This document shows positions 1 to 7,409 of a stretch of 16,455 nt of DNA, piece after piece. A model generated the notes under the pieces. It made no database searches, had not been told where the DNA came from, and was given only the letters and a program-made list of their open reading frames with translations. A program made the position numbers and the translations under genes. Source of the stretch: Alkalihalobacillus alcalophilus ATCC 27647 = CGMCC 1.3604. GTDB taxonomy: Bacteria > Bacillota > Bacilli > Bacillales > Bacillaceae_D. Each line of letters opens with the position of its first letter. The first letter of the stretch is position 1. The DNA is taken from the NCBI RefSeq assembly GCF_000292245.2, contig NZ_ALPT02000087.1, positions 1 to 16,455 of the forward strand. Direction: 5' to 3'.

Positions 1-1432
1 ACTTAGGGATATTAATATAACTCTCAAGAATATCGACTGTTCCACTTTGAGCAAATGGTGTCACTTGGCTACATTTCTCCTTTGGGAACACAAGGCTCGT
101 AAGCGAATACTCTCCATTATTAATAAACAATTCAATCGATAAAGCATCGATAATCACTTTAATCGTTATGTCGCTAACATCAGGCACTTCTACTTGCTGT
201 GTCTGAGCAAATAACTCTGAGAAATCGACTTGACCCGAATGCTCACGTTCTAGAGACACCGATTTTTGATCTGGATCGATCACAATAAGTGCCGAGTGCT
301 CCATTCCATAATCTAATTTTAAGCCAAATACTTTCGCATCAACATTTTTAAAGTGAACAAAAAGCTCCAGATACTCTTCTGACACCTCATAGCTCCTACC
401 AACTTCTAAAGACTTTATATCTTCCTTCAAATATGGCTGAAGTTCTTCTACAGGATGCTGAACAACTGCTAGTTTCCCAGCAACATTTCGAAGTGATAGC
501 TTACGAGGTAAAGTCATTTGGCTTCTCCAACCATCTGTTGGAACTTGATTAGCATAACGCCAATTGCTCATCCAACCGATATAAATTCTTCTCCCATCCT
601 CAGCTGGGATATCTGAAAAACTCACACCTGCATAATTATCTTTACCAAAATCTAACCAAAGCGTTTCTTTTTGCTCTGTTGTAAAGGTTGTTCCGTCAAA
701 ATCACCTACAAAATATTGCGTTTTAGAACCGAGTGAATATTGTGGGTTATCGCCAATACTTACGAGTAAAACCCACTTTGTCTCCTCACTATCGCCTACT
801 TGCAGCGGAAATAAATCTGGACATTCCCATACACCTAAATGAGAGCCCACTCCATTACCAAACTCACTTTCAAACTGCCAATCTTTTAAATTAGTAGAGG
901 AGTAAAAAGTAATGGTTTGTCCTGTAGCTAAGGCCATCATCCACCTATTCGTTTCTTTATGCCAGAACACTTTTGGATCACGGAAATCCACTTTTGATTC
1001 GTGTTTTAACACAGGATTGCCTTCATACTTAGTCCAAGTTCTACCACGGTCATGACTATAAGCAAGGCTTTGGGTTTGAACCGGTGCACGACCATCATAC
1101 TTATCTAAATGATGAGTAAAAATCGCGACTAATCCTGGTCCATCTGGGAAAAAACCAGATGTATTCTCCCAATCGATTATGGCACTTCCTGAGAAAATCG
1201 TTCCGTACTCATCAGGATAAAGGGCAATATCAAGCTCCTCCCATGTAATCATATCTTTACTAACAGCGTGGCCCCAATGCATCGGACCCCATACACTATC
1301 ACCTGGATTATGTTGAAAGAATAAATGATACTCTCCTTCAAAATAAACCATCCCATTTGGGTCATTCATCCAATTTTCTGTTGGAGCAAAATGTAGTTTT
1401 GGTCGAAATTGGTTTAAAGCATTGACTGTCAA
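1..1432 (-). CDS. Cytosolic GH32 beta-fructofuranosidase (3' end cut by window)
   Basis: Hydrolyses beta-fructosidic bonds in sucrose, fructo-oligosaccharides or levan/inulin fragments. All three GH32 catalytic motifs are present: WMNDPNG at residues 21-27 (nucleophile Asp24), FRDPKV with the stabilising Asp152, and WECPDL with the acid/base Glu203. There is no signal peptide or lipobox, so the enzyme should act in the cytoplasm on imported oligosaccharides. The start is TTG at 1432, preceded by GGGAGG at good spacing; the next codons read TVNALNQFRPKLHF, a typical GH32 entry. About 477 codons are visible. Free-standing GH32 enzymes of this type are near 480-490 residues, so only a short C-terminal piece is missing. 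It lies 16 bp after the binding-protein gene and is the last visible member of the transporter operon. Whether it prefers sucrose, inulin or levan products cannot be read from sequence. Confidence 0.93.
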   Translation of the reverse strand, partial: MTVNALNQFRPKLHFAPTENWMNDPNGMVYFEGEYHLFFQHNPGDSVWGPMHWGHAVSKDMITWEELDIALYPDEYGTIFSGSAIIDWENTSGFFPDGPGLVAIFTHHLDKYDGRAPVQTQSLAYSHDRGRTWTKYEGNPVLKHESKVDFRDPKVFWHKETNRWMMALATGQTITFYSSTNLKDWQFESEFGNGVGSHLGVWECPDLFPLQVGDSEETKWVLLVSIGDNPQYSLGSKTQYFVGDFDGTTFTTEQKETLWLDFGKDNYAGVSFSDIPAEDGRRIYIGWMSNWRYANQVPTDGWRSQMTLPRKLSLRNVAGKLAVVQHPVEELQPYLKEDIKSLEVGRSYEVSEEYLELFVHFKNVDAKVFGLKLDYGMEHSALIVIDPDQKSVSLEREHSGQVDFSELFAQTQQVEVPDVSDITIKVIIDALSIELFINNGEYSLTSLVFPKEKCSQVTPFAQSGTVDILESYINIPK

Positions 1433-1448
1433 TTTAAAAACCTCCCAT

Positions 1449-3047
1449 TTATTCTACAGAACGATCAAATCCTGCTTGTTTAATTTCCAACCATTCAGAA
1501 TAACTTAAGCGCTCAAGTTCTTCTAAATAATCATCCCATTCTTCTTCAATTTTTCCATTCGTAATCCACTCTGCACGTTTACGATTAATGTACGGATAGA
1601 AGTCCGCCTCGATTTGTGAAAGCCTTCTTAATTCATCTAAATCAAAGAATACACGTGGATAAATATGATCAGCTGACATATGTGGCACCATGACTTCTCT
1701 CATTAAATCAAGTCTCCAAGCAGCATCATCAGGCATTGTTGTAATGTCTCCATAATAGCTATCTAAAATCGCTAATGGCCCACCAATATTCGTGCGCTCA
1801 CGTAATTCGACTGGAGCTGTTCCTTCTAAATCTAAGTGTTTAAGCATTTGAGCACTTTCGTCAAACTCAAAGATGTTTTGCTGTGTTTCATCACCATATG
1901 TTCCCCAGTTGTTTTGTACAGACTGATATGGGTCATATAATTGGTCAATCCATTTTGCTGTTAATTCTAAATTTTGGTTAGCACTTGTAATGACCATTCG
2001 GGAACGGTCAAAGCCCATGCCATTATTTCTCGCTACATTTTTATGTCCATCTGGACCATATAATGGTGGCATTAAATCATACGTATCATTCATTCCGGAA
2101 ATATTCGCTTTATCCCAAGTAAAATATAATCCGTAACGCCCTTCTTGCCCTTTTGCCACATAAGTTGGCCAATCTTGTTCAAAGCCTTCAACATCTAAAA
2201 GACCTTCCTCATATAATTCATTCATAAATGTAATCGCTTCTTTATACCCTTCATCTGCGGCCGTTAATTTGACCTCACCGTCATTTGTCACAACCGTACG
2301 ATCCCATGTATCACCTAAACCGAAAGAGCCAAAAAGGAAACCTAGGTCTTGCCCGCCATCATTAATAATAAAAGACATTGGGATTGTTTGCCCATTACCA
2401 GCTGGATCGCTCTCTTTAAAAGCAATTAATACCTCTTTTAATTCATCTGTTGTCGTTGGCATTTCTAAACCGAGTTCTTCCAACCATTCAACATTAATCC
2501 AAGGAAAATTATCAACTGAATGAATACTTTCTCTTCCCTCACCTAATTCTTCAATCCAAGGAAACGCATAGATGTTTCCATCAGGTGCTGTCATCATTGC
2601 TCGGTATTGAGGGGCTTCCTCTAACACCTTTTGTAAATTAGGCATATAATTATCAATTAAATCATTGAGCGGAATAATCGCTTCGTCTTCTGCTAAGTTT
2701 AATAATTCATAATCACTATACTCCGAATTAATAATCGCATCTGGCATTTCTCCACTAGACATGGCAAGATTACGACGTTCCCCAAATGCTTCACCTACAA
2801 AGTTTCTCCATTCAATGTGTACATTTGTTTTTTCTTCTAATCTTTCATAAATTAACTTTTCATTCGGATCAGCTGGTGCCAATGGTGAACTTGAGGTTAA
2901 AAATTTCAGTGACACTTGCTCCTCTAATGGAAATTCAACATCTGCTAAACCATAATCCTCTGACCAAGTGTTTTCACTGTTGCCACAACCAACTAAAACA
3001 ACTGTACTTACAACCAATGTCGACATTGCTTTTACTATTTTTTTCAA
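1449..3047 (-). CDS. Extracellular solute-binding lipoprotein of sugar ABC importer (LplA type)
   Basis: A 532-residue binding protein that captures an oligosaccharide at the outer membrane face and passes it to the two permeases encoded just upstream. It begins MKKIVKAMSTLVVSTVVLVGC: basic n-region, hydrophobic core and the lipobox LVGC, giving a lipid-anchored Cys at residue 21. The length and the aromatic- and acid-rich body match the large LplA/YtcQ/YesO-type binding proteins of Firmicutes (over 500 residues) rather than the roughly 430-residue MalE type. The start is TTG at 3047 with GAGGGG upstream. It sits 29 bp after one permease gene and 16 bp before the cytosolic GH32 gene, so its ligand is probably a fructan oligosaccharide. 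That ligand assignment comes from context only. Confidence 0.92.
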   Translation of the reverse strand: MKKIVKAMSTLVVSTVVLVGCGNSENTWSEDYGLADVEFPLEEQVSLKFLTSSSPLAPADPNEKLIYERLEEKTNVHIEWRNFVGEAFGERRNLAMSSGEMPDAIINSEYSDYELLNLAEDEAIIPLNDLIDNYMPNLQKVLEEAPQYRAMMTAPDGNIYAFPWIEELGEGRESIHSVDNFPWINVEWLEELGLEMPTTTDELKEVLIAFKESDPAGNGQTIPMSFIINDGGQDLGFLFGSFGLGDTWDRTVVTNDGEVKLTAADEGYKEAITFMNELYEEGLLDVEGFEQDWPTYVAKGQEGRYGLYFTWDKANISGMNDTYDLMPPLYGPDGHKNVARNNGMGFDRSRMVITSANQNLELTAKWIDQLYDPYQSVQNNWGTYGDETQQNIFEFDESAQMLKHLDLEGTAPVELRERTNIGGPLAILDSYYGDITTMPDDAAWRLDLMREVMVPHMSADHIYPRVFFDLDELRRLSQIEADFYPYINRKRAEWITNGKIEEEWDDYLEELERLSYSEWLEIKQAGFDRSVE

Positions 3048-3076
3048 ATTGTCCCCTCACCCTTCTATTTTCTTAT

Positions 3077-4030
3077 TTATTTTAATGAACCAACCATGAC
3101 CCCTTTTTCAAAGTACTTTTGGAAAAATGGATACATAATTAGTAAAGGCAAACTAGAAATCACAATGGATGAATATTTAATCATCTCAGCAATTCGTTGC
3201 ATCTCCGCTCTAGCTAATTGATCGGCTATCATTCCTGGTTGCACTTCATTTTGGATTAAGATTTCCCGTAAAACGAGTTGCAACGGATATAAAGAGCGGT
3301 CTTCTAAATAAATCATTGCTTGAAAATACGCATTCCACTGACCAATAAAGGCATAAAGAGCAAGCACAAAAATAATCGGTTTGGATAATGGCAAGATGAT
3401 TTTTAAGAAGATTTTAAAATCTGATGCCCCATCAATCCTTGCTGCTTCTTTTAGCTCATTTGGTAAACCTTTAAAGTACGTTCTAGCGAGAATAATATTC
3501 CATACGCCAATCGCACCAGGTAAAATAATCGCCCAAGGTGTATTGATTAAGCCAAGTTCACGCACTAATAAATACGTCGGGATCATTCCACCATTAAAGA
3601 ACATCGTAAAGAGAAAGAAAATCATAAAGAACTTTTTACCAACAAGTCCATCAACAGACAATGAATAACCAGCTAATATAGTCAAACCTACTGACACAAC
3701 CGTAAATCCACCCGCATAAAGCATAGAATTGGCAAAGCCCCGCATAATCGATCCGTCATTAAAAATCCGCCGATAACCATCAAGCGTCCAATGCTCAGGG
3801 TTAAATGAAAGCCCCCTTGTTGCTAAAACAGAAGGTTGTTGAAATGACCCTAGTAATACATAAAAAAGAGGAATCGTGACGATAAGCACTACAAGAAGTA
3901 GGATGAATTTATTGATAAAGAGAATAAAACGGTCAGTCTTCGAATTATTGATCAATCTATTCTTTTGCAGTTCAGCAGCTTGTTTTCGCTTTTTTTGCTC
4001 TTTCTTAGATTCTTTTTGTTCCTTATTCAT
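3077..4030 (-). CDS. Sugar ABC transporter permease (LplC/CUT1 type)
   Basis: Inner-membrane permease of 317 residues, one half of the channel of a CUT1-class importer. A basic cytoplasmic N-tail (about residues 1-34, rich in Lys, Glu and Gln) is followed by about six membrane segments, near 40-61, 100-125, 134-155, 164-184, 213-234 and 285-304. The EAA loop that docks the ATPase is visible at about 195-218 as EAARIDGASDFKIFLKIILP. The C-terminal GVMVGSLK ending is typical of LplC/YtcP-type permeases. The start is ATG at 4030 with GGGGG upstream; it is 16 bp after the partner permease and in the same operon. No ATPase gene is in the window. Such LplBC-type systems usually share a multitask ATPase (MsmX), which I infer here. 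Confidence 0.93.
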   Translation of the reverse strand: MNKEQKESKKEQKKRKQAAELQKNRLINNSKTDRFILFINKFILLLVVLIVTIPLFYVLLGSFQQPSVLATRGLSFNPEHWTLDGYRRIFNDGSIMRGFANSMLYAGGFTVVSVGLTILAGYSLSVDGLVGKKFFMIFFLFTMFFNGGMIPTYLLVRELGLINTPWAIILPGAIGVWNIILARTYFKGLPNELKEAARIDGASDFKIFLKIILPLSKPIIFVLALYAFIGQWNAYFQAMIYLEDRSLYPLQLVLREILIQNEVQPGMIADQLARAEMQRIAEMIKYSSIVISSLPLLIMYPFFQKYFEKGVMVGSLK

Positions 4031-4046
4031 TCAAAATTCCCCCTTT

Positions 4047-5018
4047 CTAATAAAGAGTTTCCCCATTAAATTTCTTGACAACAAAGTTAACAGTAATCAG
4101 CAAACAGAGACTAATAACTGAGTTAAACAAACCAACAGCAGCACCAAAGGACCAATCTCCGGCTTGTAAACCACGCTTATAAACATACGTATCAATAATT
4201 TCTGATGCTGGTAAATTCATATCGGTTTGCAAAAGATACGCTTTTTCAAAACCGACCCCCATAATGCCTCCAACAGCTAAAATAAAGAGAACAGCCATTG
4301 TTGGTTTTAACACTTGAATATCAATATTCCAGATTCTTTGTAGCAACGAGGCACCATCAATCGTTGCCGCATCATGTAACTGCGGATCCGTATTAGACAA
4401 TGCGGCTACATAAATAATCGAAGCGAATCCTGCTCCTTGCCAAATACCTGATGCAATAAATATCGTTCTGAAGTATTCGGGGTCTGACATGAATGAAATC
4501 GGTCGATCCGTAAAAATAGACAAAACCGCATTTAATGGACCTGCCGGTGATAAAAAGATAAACAGCATCCCTGCAATAACAACAACAGAAATAAAATGGG
4601 GTGCATATACAATCAGTTGAATATTTTTCTTTATTCCCGCTCGGCGCACTTGATTTAACATCAGTGCCAAAATAATTGGGACAGGAAAACCTATTAACAA
4701 CTCAAAAGCACTAAGCTTGATCGTATTCATAAAAATTTGATGAAAATTAGGCGACTGTAAGAAACTAACAAAATGCTCAAAGCCTACCCATGGACTTCCT
4801 GCAATCCCTCTTGTAGGACTAAAATCTTTAAAAGCAATAGTAACACCATACATCGGGATATAATTAAAAAGTAAAACTAGTAGAACGGCTGGTGCTAAGA
4901 ACAAATACAGAATCCAATTTTTTCTTATATATTCAAAAGGATTTTGTTTCTTTTTATTTGGTTTCAATTGATTGGAAAGGTCTCTCACCTCAGTCACTTG
5001 ACTAGAACTTTTCCCCAT
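4047..5018 (-). CDS. Sugar ABC transporter permease (LplB/CUT1 type)
   Basis: Inner-membrane permease of 323 residues, partner of the LplC-type subunit. After a hydrophilic N-tail (about 1-33) the first membrane segment is WILYLFLAPAVLLVLLFNYIPMY-like. The segment YIPMYGVTIAFKDFSP is the familiar LplB-family entry. The EAA-like loop lies at about 213-236 (HDAATIDGASLLQRIWNIDI), with the usual Leu-Pro end replaced by Asp-Ile. The start ATG at 5018 has a near-perfect AAGGAGGG. It is the first gene of the transporter operon, following a 226-bp region with regulatory repeats, a cre match and the terminator of the preceding gene. The expected substrate, from the two GH32 neighbours, is a fructo-oligosaccharide. 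Confidence 0.93.
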   Translation of the reverse strand: MGKSSSQVTEVRDLSNQLKPNKKKQNPFEYIRKNWILYLFLAPAVLLVLLFNYIPMYGVTIAFKDFSPTRGIAGSPWVGFEHFVSFLQSPNFHQIFMNTIKLSAFELLIGFPVPIILALMLNQVRRAGIKKNIQLIVYAPHFISVVVIAGMLFIFLSPAGPLNAVLSIFTDRPISFMSDPEYFRTIFIASGIWQGAGFASIIYVAALSNTDPQLHDAATIDGASLLQRIWNIDIQVLKPTMAVLFILAVGGIMGVGFEKAYLLQTDMNLPASEIIDTYVYKRGLQAGDWSFGAAVGLFNSVISLCLLITVNFVVKKFNGETLY

Positions 5019-5124
5019 ATTTATCCCTCCTTGGAACAGCTTTTGCTTGGCCTATTTTGTTTTAAAACACCTTATGAAATCGTTATCTTTTATTACTAGT
5101 TTAAAGATACCAACAATTACTCAG

Positions 5125-5170
5125 ATAATATTTCAATATCTTTGGTAACGACTTTCTAAAATCTTTGGTA
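5125..5170 (-). promoter_or_regulatory. Direct-repeat activator boxes and putative -10 for the transporter operon
   Basis: On the minus strand TACCAAAGAT occurs at 5170-5161 and again at 5147-5138, exactly 23 bp apart, extended as CCAAAGATTTT and CCAAAGATATT. TATTAT at 5130-5125, a 5/6 match to the sigma-A -10, follows 15 bp downstream of the proximal CC. No good -35 lies 17 bp upstream of it, as expected for an activator-dependent promoter. The same box pair with the same spacing occurs upstream of yesL. Two same-orientation sites about two helical turns apart suit an AraC-type response regulator, and one is encoded nearby. The box conservation is seen; regulator and promoter are inferred. 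Confidence 0.55.
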
Positions 5171-5172
5171 CT

Positions 5173-5187
5173 TTGAAATCGATTACA
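5173..5187 (-). promoter_or_regulatory. Catabolite-responsive element (cre) match
   Basis: The 15-mer TTGAAATCGATTACA on the plus strand fits the consensus WTGNAANCGNWNNCW at every defined position, and its complement also fits. It lies 3 bp upstream of the distal activator box of the transporter operon and downstream of the yesL terminator. A CcpA site here would couple the sugar importer to glucose status. A LacI-family regulator encoded in this window could bind a similar sequence instead. Confidence 0.5.
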
Positions 5188-5198
5188 AAATCTTTAAT

Positions 5199-5235
5199 AA
5201 AAAAAAGCATACGAAGAATTGAATTCTCCATATGC
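5199..5235 (-). terminator. Rho-independent terminator after yesL
   Basis: On the minus strand the arms GCATATGGAGAATT and AATTCTTCGTATGC form a long stem around a tiny loop (5235-5207), followed by eight Ts (5206-5199). Two positions pair only as G-U in the minus-strand RNA and would be A-C mismatches in the plus-strand RNA, which fixes the direction. It starts 10 bp after the stop of the DUF624 gene and separates it from the transporter operon, implying that the operon has its own promoter. Confidence 0.88.
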
Positions 5236-5244
5236 CTTTCATCC

Positions 5245-5865
5245 CTATTCAGCTGTAACTAGCTCTTCTCTTGGTAATGACATTAAAGCGACCTTCATTA
5301 AAACAAAAGAAAATAAACTAATCCCGAAAATAACCATAAACACAGGAAACTTTAAATAAAAAAAAGAAATGGTGACTACTCCGACAACCATGATAATCGT
5401 TTGTAAAGGCTTAGCAATCACCATAATGAATGCGTACTTTGGATATTGCCAGAAGTCCAATTTAAAGTGAACAAAAATCGGATAAATATATAAAGCCATT
5501 AGTAGAAATAGGAAGCTTAATAGGACGGTTACACTAGCAAACGCGGTCCGGAAAAAGCCTTGTTCAAACTGCTGTAAGGCTCTTAAATTCAGAAACAAGA
5601 GGAGGGACCCTAACAAAATAAGATATCCTAATAAATTTGCCTTCCAAAACTCTTGTTTATATTTTTGACAAAACAACTTCGTAACGGAAACGTCTTCATC
5701 CTCTGTCATCATATGCCTTAAGACGGCAAACATCGCCGCTGTTGCTGGAAACAATCCAAATATAAATAAACCTAGAGCAGAAAAGAGAAACCATAATATA
5801 TTTAATAAAACTAAATTAAACGACCAATTTCCAAGTCGCATATACCAACGGGTCATTTCAAACAT
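5245..5865 (-). CDS. YesL-like DUF624 integral membrane protein
   Basis: A 206-residue hydrophobic protein with about five membrane segments. The N-terminal MFEMTRWYMRLGNWSFNLV region and the segment around GLFPATAAMFAVLRHMM are hallmarks of the DUF624/YesL family, whose members are commonly encoded beside LplABC-type importers and YesM/YesN two-component systems, as here. The biochemical role of the family is not established; an accessory role in sugar import or sensing is only a guess. I chose ATG at 5865, because GGGG lies 8 nt upstream. A TTG two codons earlier (5871) would leave only 2 nt between ribosome site and start. It is flanked upstream by a pair of regulatory boxes and downstream by its own terminator, so it is probably transcribed as a single gene or as the tail of the regulatory operon. 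Confidence 0.85.
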   Translation of the reverse strand: MFEMTRWYMRLGNWSFNLVLLNILWFLFSALGLFIFGLFPATAAMFAVLRHMMTEDEDVSVTKLFCQKYKQEFWKANLLGYLILLGSLLLFLNLRALQQFEQGFFRTAFASVTVLLSFLFLLMALYIYPIFVHFKLDFWQYPKYAFIMVIAKPLQTIIMVVGVVTISFFYLKFPVFMVIFGISLFSFVLMKVALMSLPREELVTAE

Positions 5866-5952
5866 ATTCAAATCCCCTTTATTTTTAAAAGATGATATTG
5901 AGTTAAAACAATAGCAACAGAATGAGCACTAACTCTAGTTCACTTTATCAAA

Positions 5953-6006
5953 ATAATATCAATTCGGATTTAAATATATTTGGCTCGAAATGTTTAATAT
6001 ATTTGG
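5953..6006 (-). promoter_or_regulatory. Direct-repeat activator boxes and putative -10 for yesL
   Basis: Within the 153-bp gap between the anchored binding protein and yesL, the minus strand carries CCAAATATATT twice, with the CC at 6006-6005 and at 5983-5982, a 23-bp step. These share the consensus CCAAA[GT]AT[AT]TT and the spacing with the pair upstream of the transporter operon. TATTAT at 5958-5953 is a candidate -10; its -35 position would fall inside the proximal box. No convincing terminator is visible between the binding-protein gene and this site, so read-through from the regulatory operon is also possible. Confidence 0.5.
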
Positions 6007-6018
6007 ATTTATCTTTAA

Positions 6019-7332
6019 CTAGTTCGGCTCAAGAGCTGCATCAATCGTTTCGACCGCCTTTTGAACCGACGCTTTTACATCTTTTCCTCCTATTCCAACT
6101 TCTTCAAACAAAGTACGAATCTCATCACTGACAACAGGATAAACAGGCGTAACCGGTCTACTTTTTGAATAATGATGAGCCTGTTCAACGAATATATTCA
6201 GCGGATATTGATTCAATTCTGGAATATCCTCAGCCACCGAAATTCGAGCAGGAATATCCCCGGTTATTTCTACATATTTCTTCATTCCTGCATAGCTTGA
6301 TAAAAATTCAATAAATGCCCACGCTTCTTCAGAATGATTCGATTCACTAGTCATCGCAAGTGCCCAGCCACCATTAGGAACTGCTTGCATTTTTGCTTTT
6401 GGTAACGGAGCAATTCCGAAATCAACATCAAGTTCTAGTTCATAGTGGTTTTGAAAATCAGCAACTGCCCATGAACCAAGAACAGTTAATCCTAATAAGT
6501 TCTTCTCAAAGGATCCAGCTGTCATCTCTACCGAGGCCACCTCATCCTCATGGTATAAGTTTTGATAAAAGGTTAAGGCTTCAATCGCTTCTGCCGAATT
6601 TAAATATCCATTTGAAGTCGTTCCATCTGGACTGAGAATTTCCGCTCCAAATTGCCATAATATTGGCATTTTAAAATAGGCCGCTGCCTCTCCACTTGCA
6701 AAGCCTTGGGCTGGATCCAAACCATCGACCTCATCCCCGATTCGAGAAATTTCAATTGCCATTTCACGAACTTCTTCCCATGTTAAGGGCTCATGAGGGT
6801 CTTTTTTCGGTAAAGATAAACCTGCCTCTTTAAATAAAGGAATGTTATAAAACAGCGCCAGTCCTGATTCTGTGATCGGCATTAAGTATGGTTCATTTTC
6901 ATACATTAATCCTTCTACCGTCGAATCAGGAAAATCCTGTAATGAAGACTCATCAATAAAAGAAGTTAAAGAATTAAGCACCCCTGTTTGTGCATATAAA
7001 GCCAAATTAGGACTATCTATCATCAAAACATCTGGTGGATTTCCAGCCGCAAACTCAGTTCGAATAAGAATTTCATAATCACTATATGGGATGGAACGCA
7101 TTTTCACTTTTATACCTGGATTTAATCGCTCAAAATGGTTGATAAGTTCAGTAAAGGCTTGATTCTCTAAATCATTTCCATAATTTCTCCAAAAATGAAT
7201 TTGAATGTCCTCGACACTCTCATTCTGACCACGTGACTGCTCTTTTTCTCCCGTAAAATTTGACATAACGTACAGAAGTCCCGTAATTATGATTAAAATA
7301 AAGACAAGAGTGATAAAAAAGTTCCTTTTCAT
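6019..7332 (-). CDS. Membrane-anchored family 1 solute-binding protein, probable sugar sensor
   Basis: A 437-residue protein related to MalE-type (family 1) binding proteins: after the anchor it reads IHFWRNYGNDLENQAFTELI, then NPGIKVKM and GNPPDVLMIDSPNLALYAQTG, the standard N-lobe pattern. The N-terminus (MKRNFFITLVFILIIITGLLYV) is a single hydrophobic segment with no Cys and no clear cleavage site, so the protein looks anchored by a transmembrane helix rather than by lipid. The start is ATG at 7332 with AAGGAGG upstream; a longer GTG start at 7353 lacks this support. It is the last gene of the kinase-regulator operon and is separate from the permease operon, which has its own binding lipoprotein. 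That suggests a ligand-sensing partner of the histidine kinase rather than a transport subunit. The sensing role is inference. Confidence 0.85.
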   Translation of the reverse strand: MKRNFFITLVFILIIITGLLYVMSNFTGEKEQSRGQNESVEDIQIHFWRNYGNDLENQAFTELINHFERLNPGIKVKMRSIPYSDYEILIRTEFAAGNPPDVLMIDSPNLALYAQTGVLNSLTSFIDESSLQDFPDSTVEGLMYENEPYLMPITESGLALFYNIPLFKEAGLSLPKKDPHEPLTWEEVREMAIEISRIGDEVDGLDPAQGFASGEAAAYFKMPILWQFGAEILSPDGTTSNGYLNSAEAIEALTFYQNLYHEDEVASVEMTAGSFEKNLLGLTVLGSWAVADFQNHYELELDVDFGIAPLPKAKMQAVPNGGWALAMTSESNHSEEAWAFIEFLSSYAGMKKYVEITGDIPARISVAEDIPELNQYPLNIFVEQAHHYSKSRPVTPVYPVVSDEIRTLFEEVGIGGKDVKASVQKAVETIDAALEPN

Positions 7333-7352
7333 AATATCCCTCCTTACCCTCA

Positions 7353-7409
7353 CTATTCATTAGCTTGACGATATTCTATAGGAGTTTGTTGAAAATGCTT
7401 TTTAAAAAA
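7353..7409 (-). other. Slippery T6A5 tract and frameshifted tail of the response regulator
   Basis: The regulator frame reads GTT TTT TAA at 7409-7402, within a run of six Ts followed by five As. Skipping one T gives GTT TTT AAA AAG CAT and continues with KKHFQQTPIEYRQANE, stopping at TAG 7355-7353. That is the canonical end of an AraC domain (KxFxxTPxxYR). The restored protein would be 526 residues and would end 20 bp before the next start. The cause may be a sequencing error, a real mutation, or a recoding or slippage site. Confidence 0.8.

Noticed and set aside
2269..2523. Plus-strand open frames opposite the binding-protein, permease, kinase and GH32 genes (for example this one)
   Set aside because: They are antisense shadows without ribosome sites or family resemblance.
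5922..6131. Plus-strand 69-residue open frame between yesL and the anchored binding protein
   Set aside because: It is mostly antisense to the binding-protein gene and crosses the repeat boxes; no start signal.
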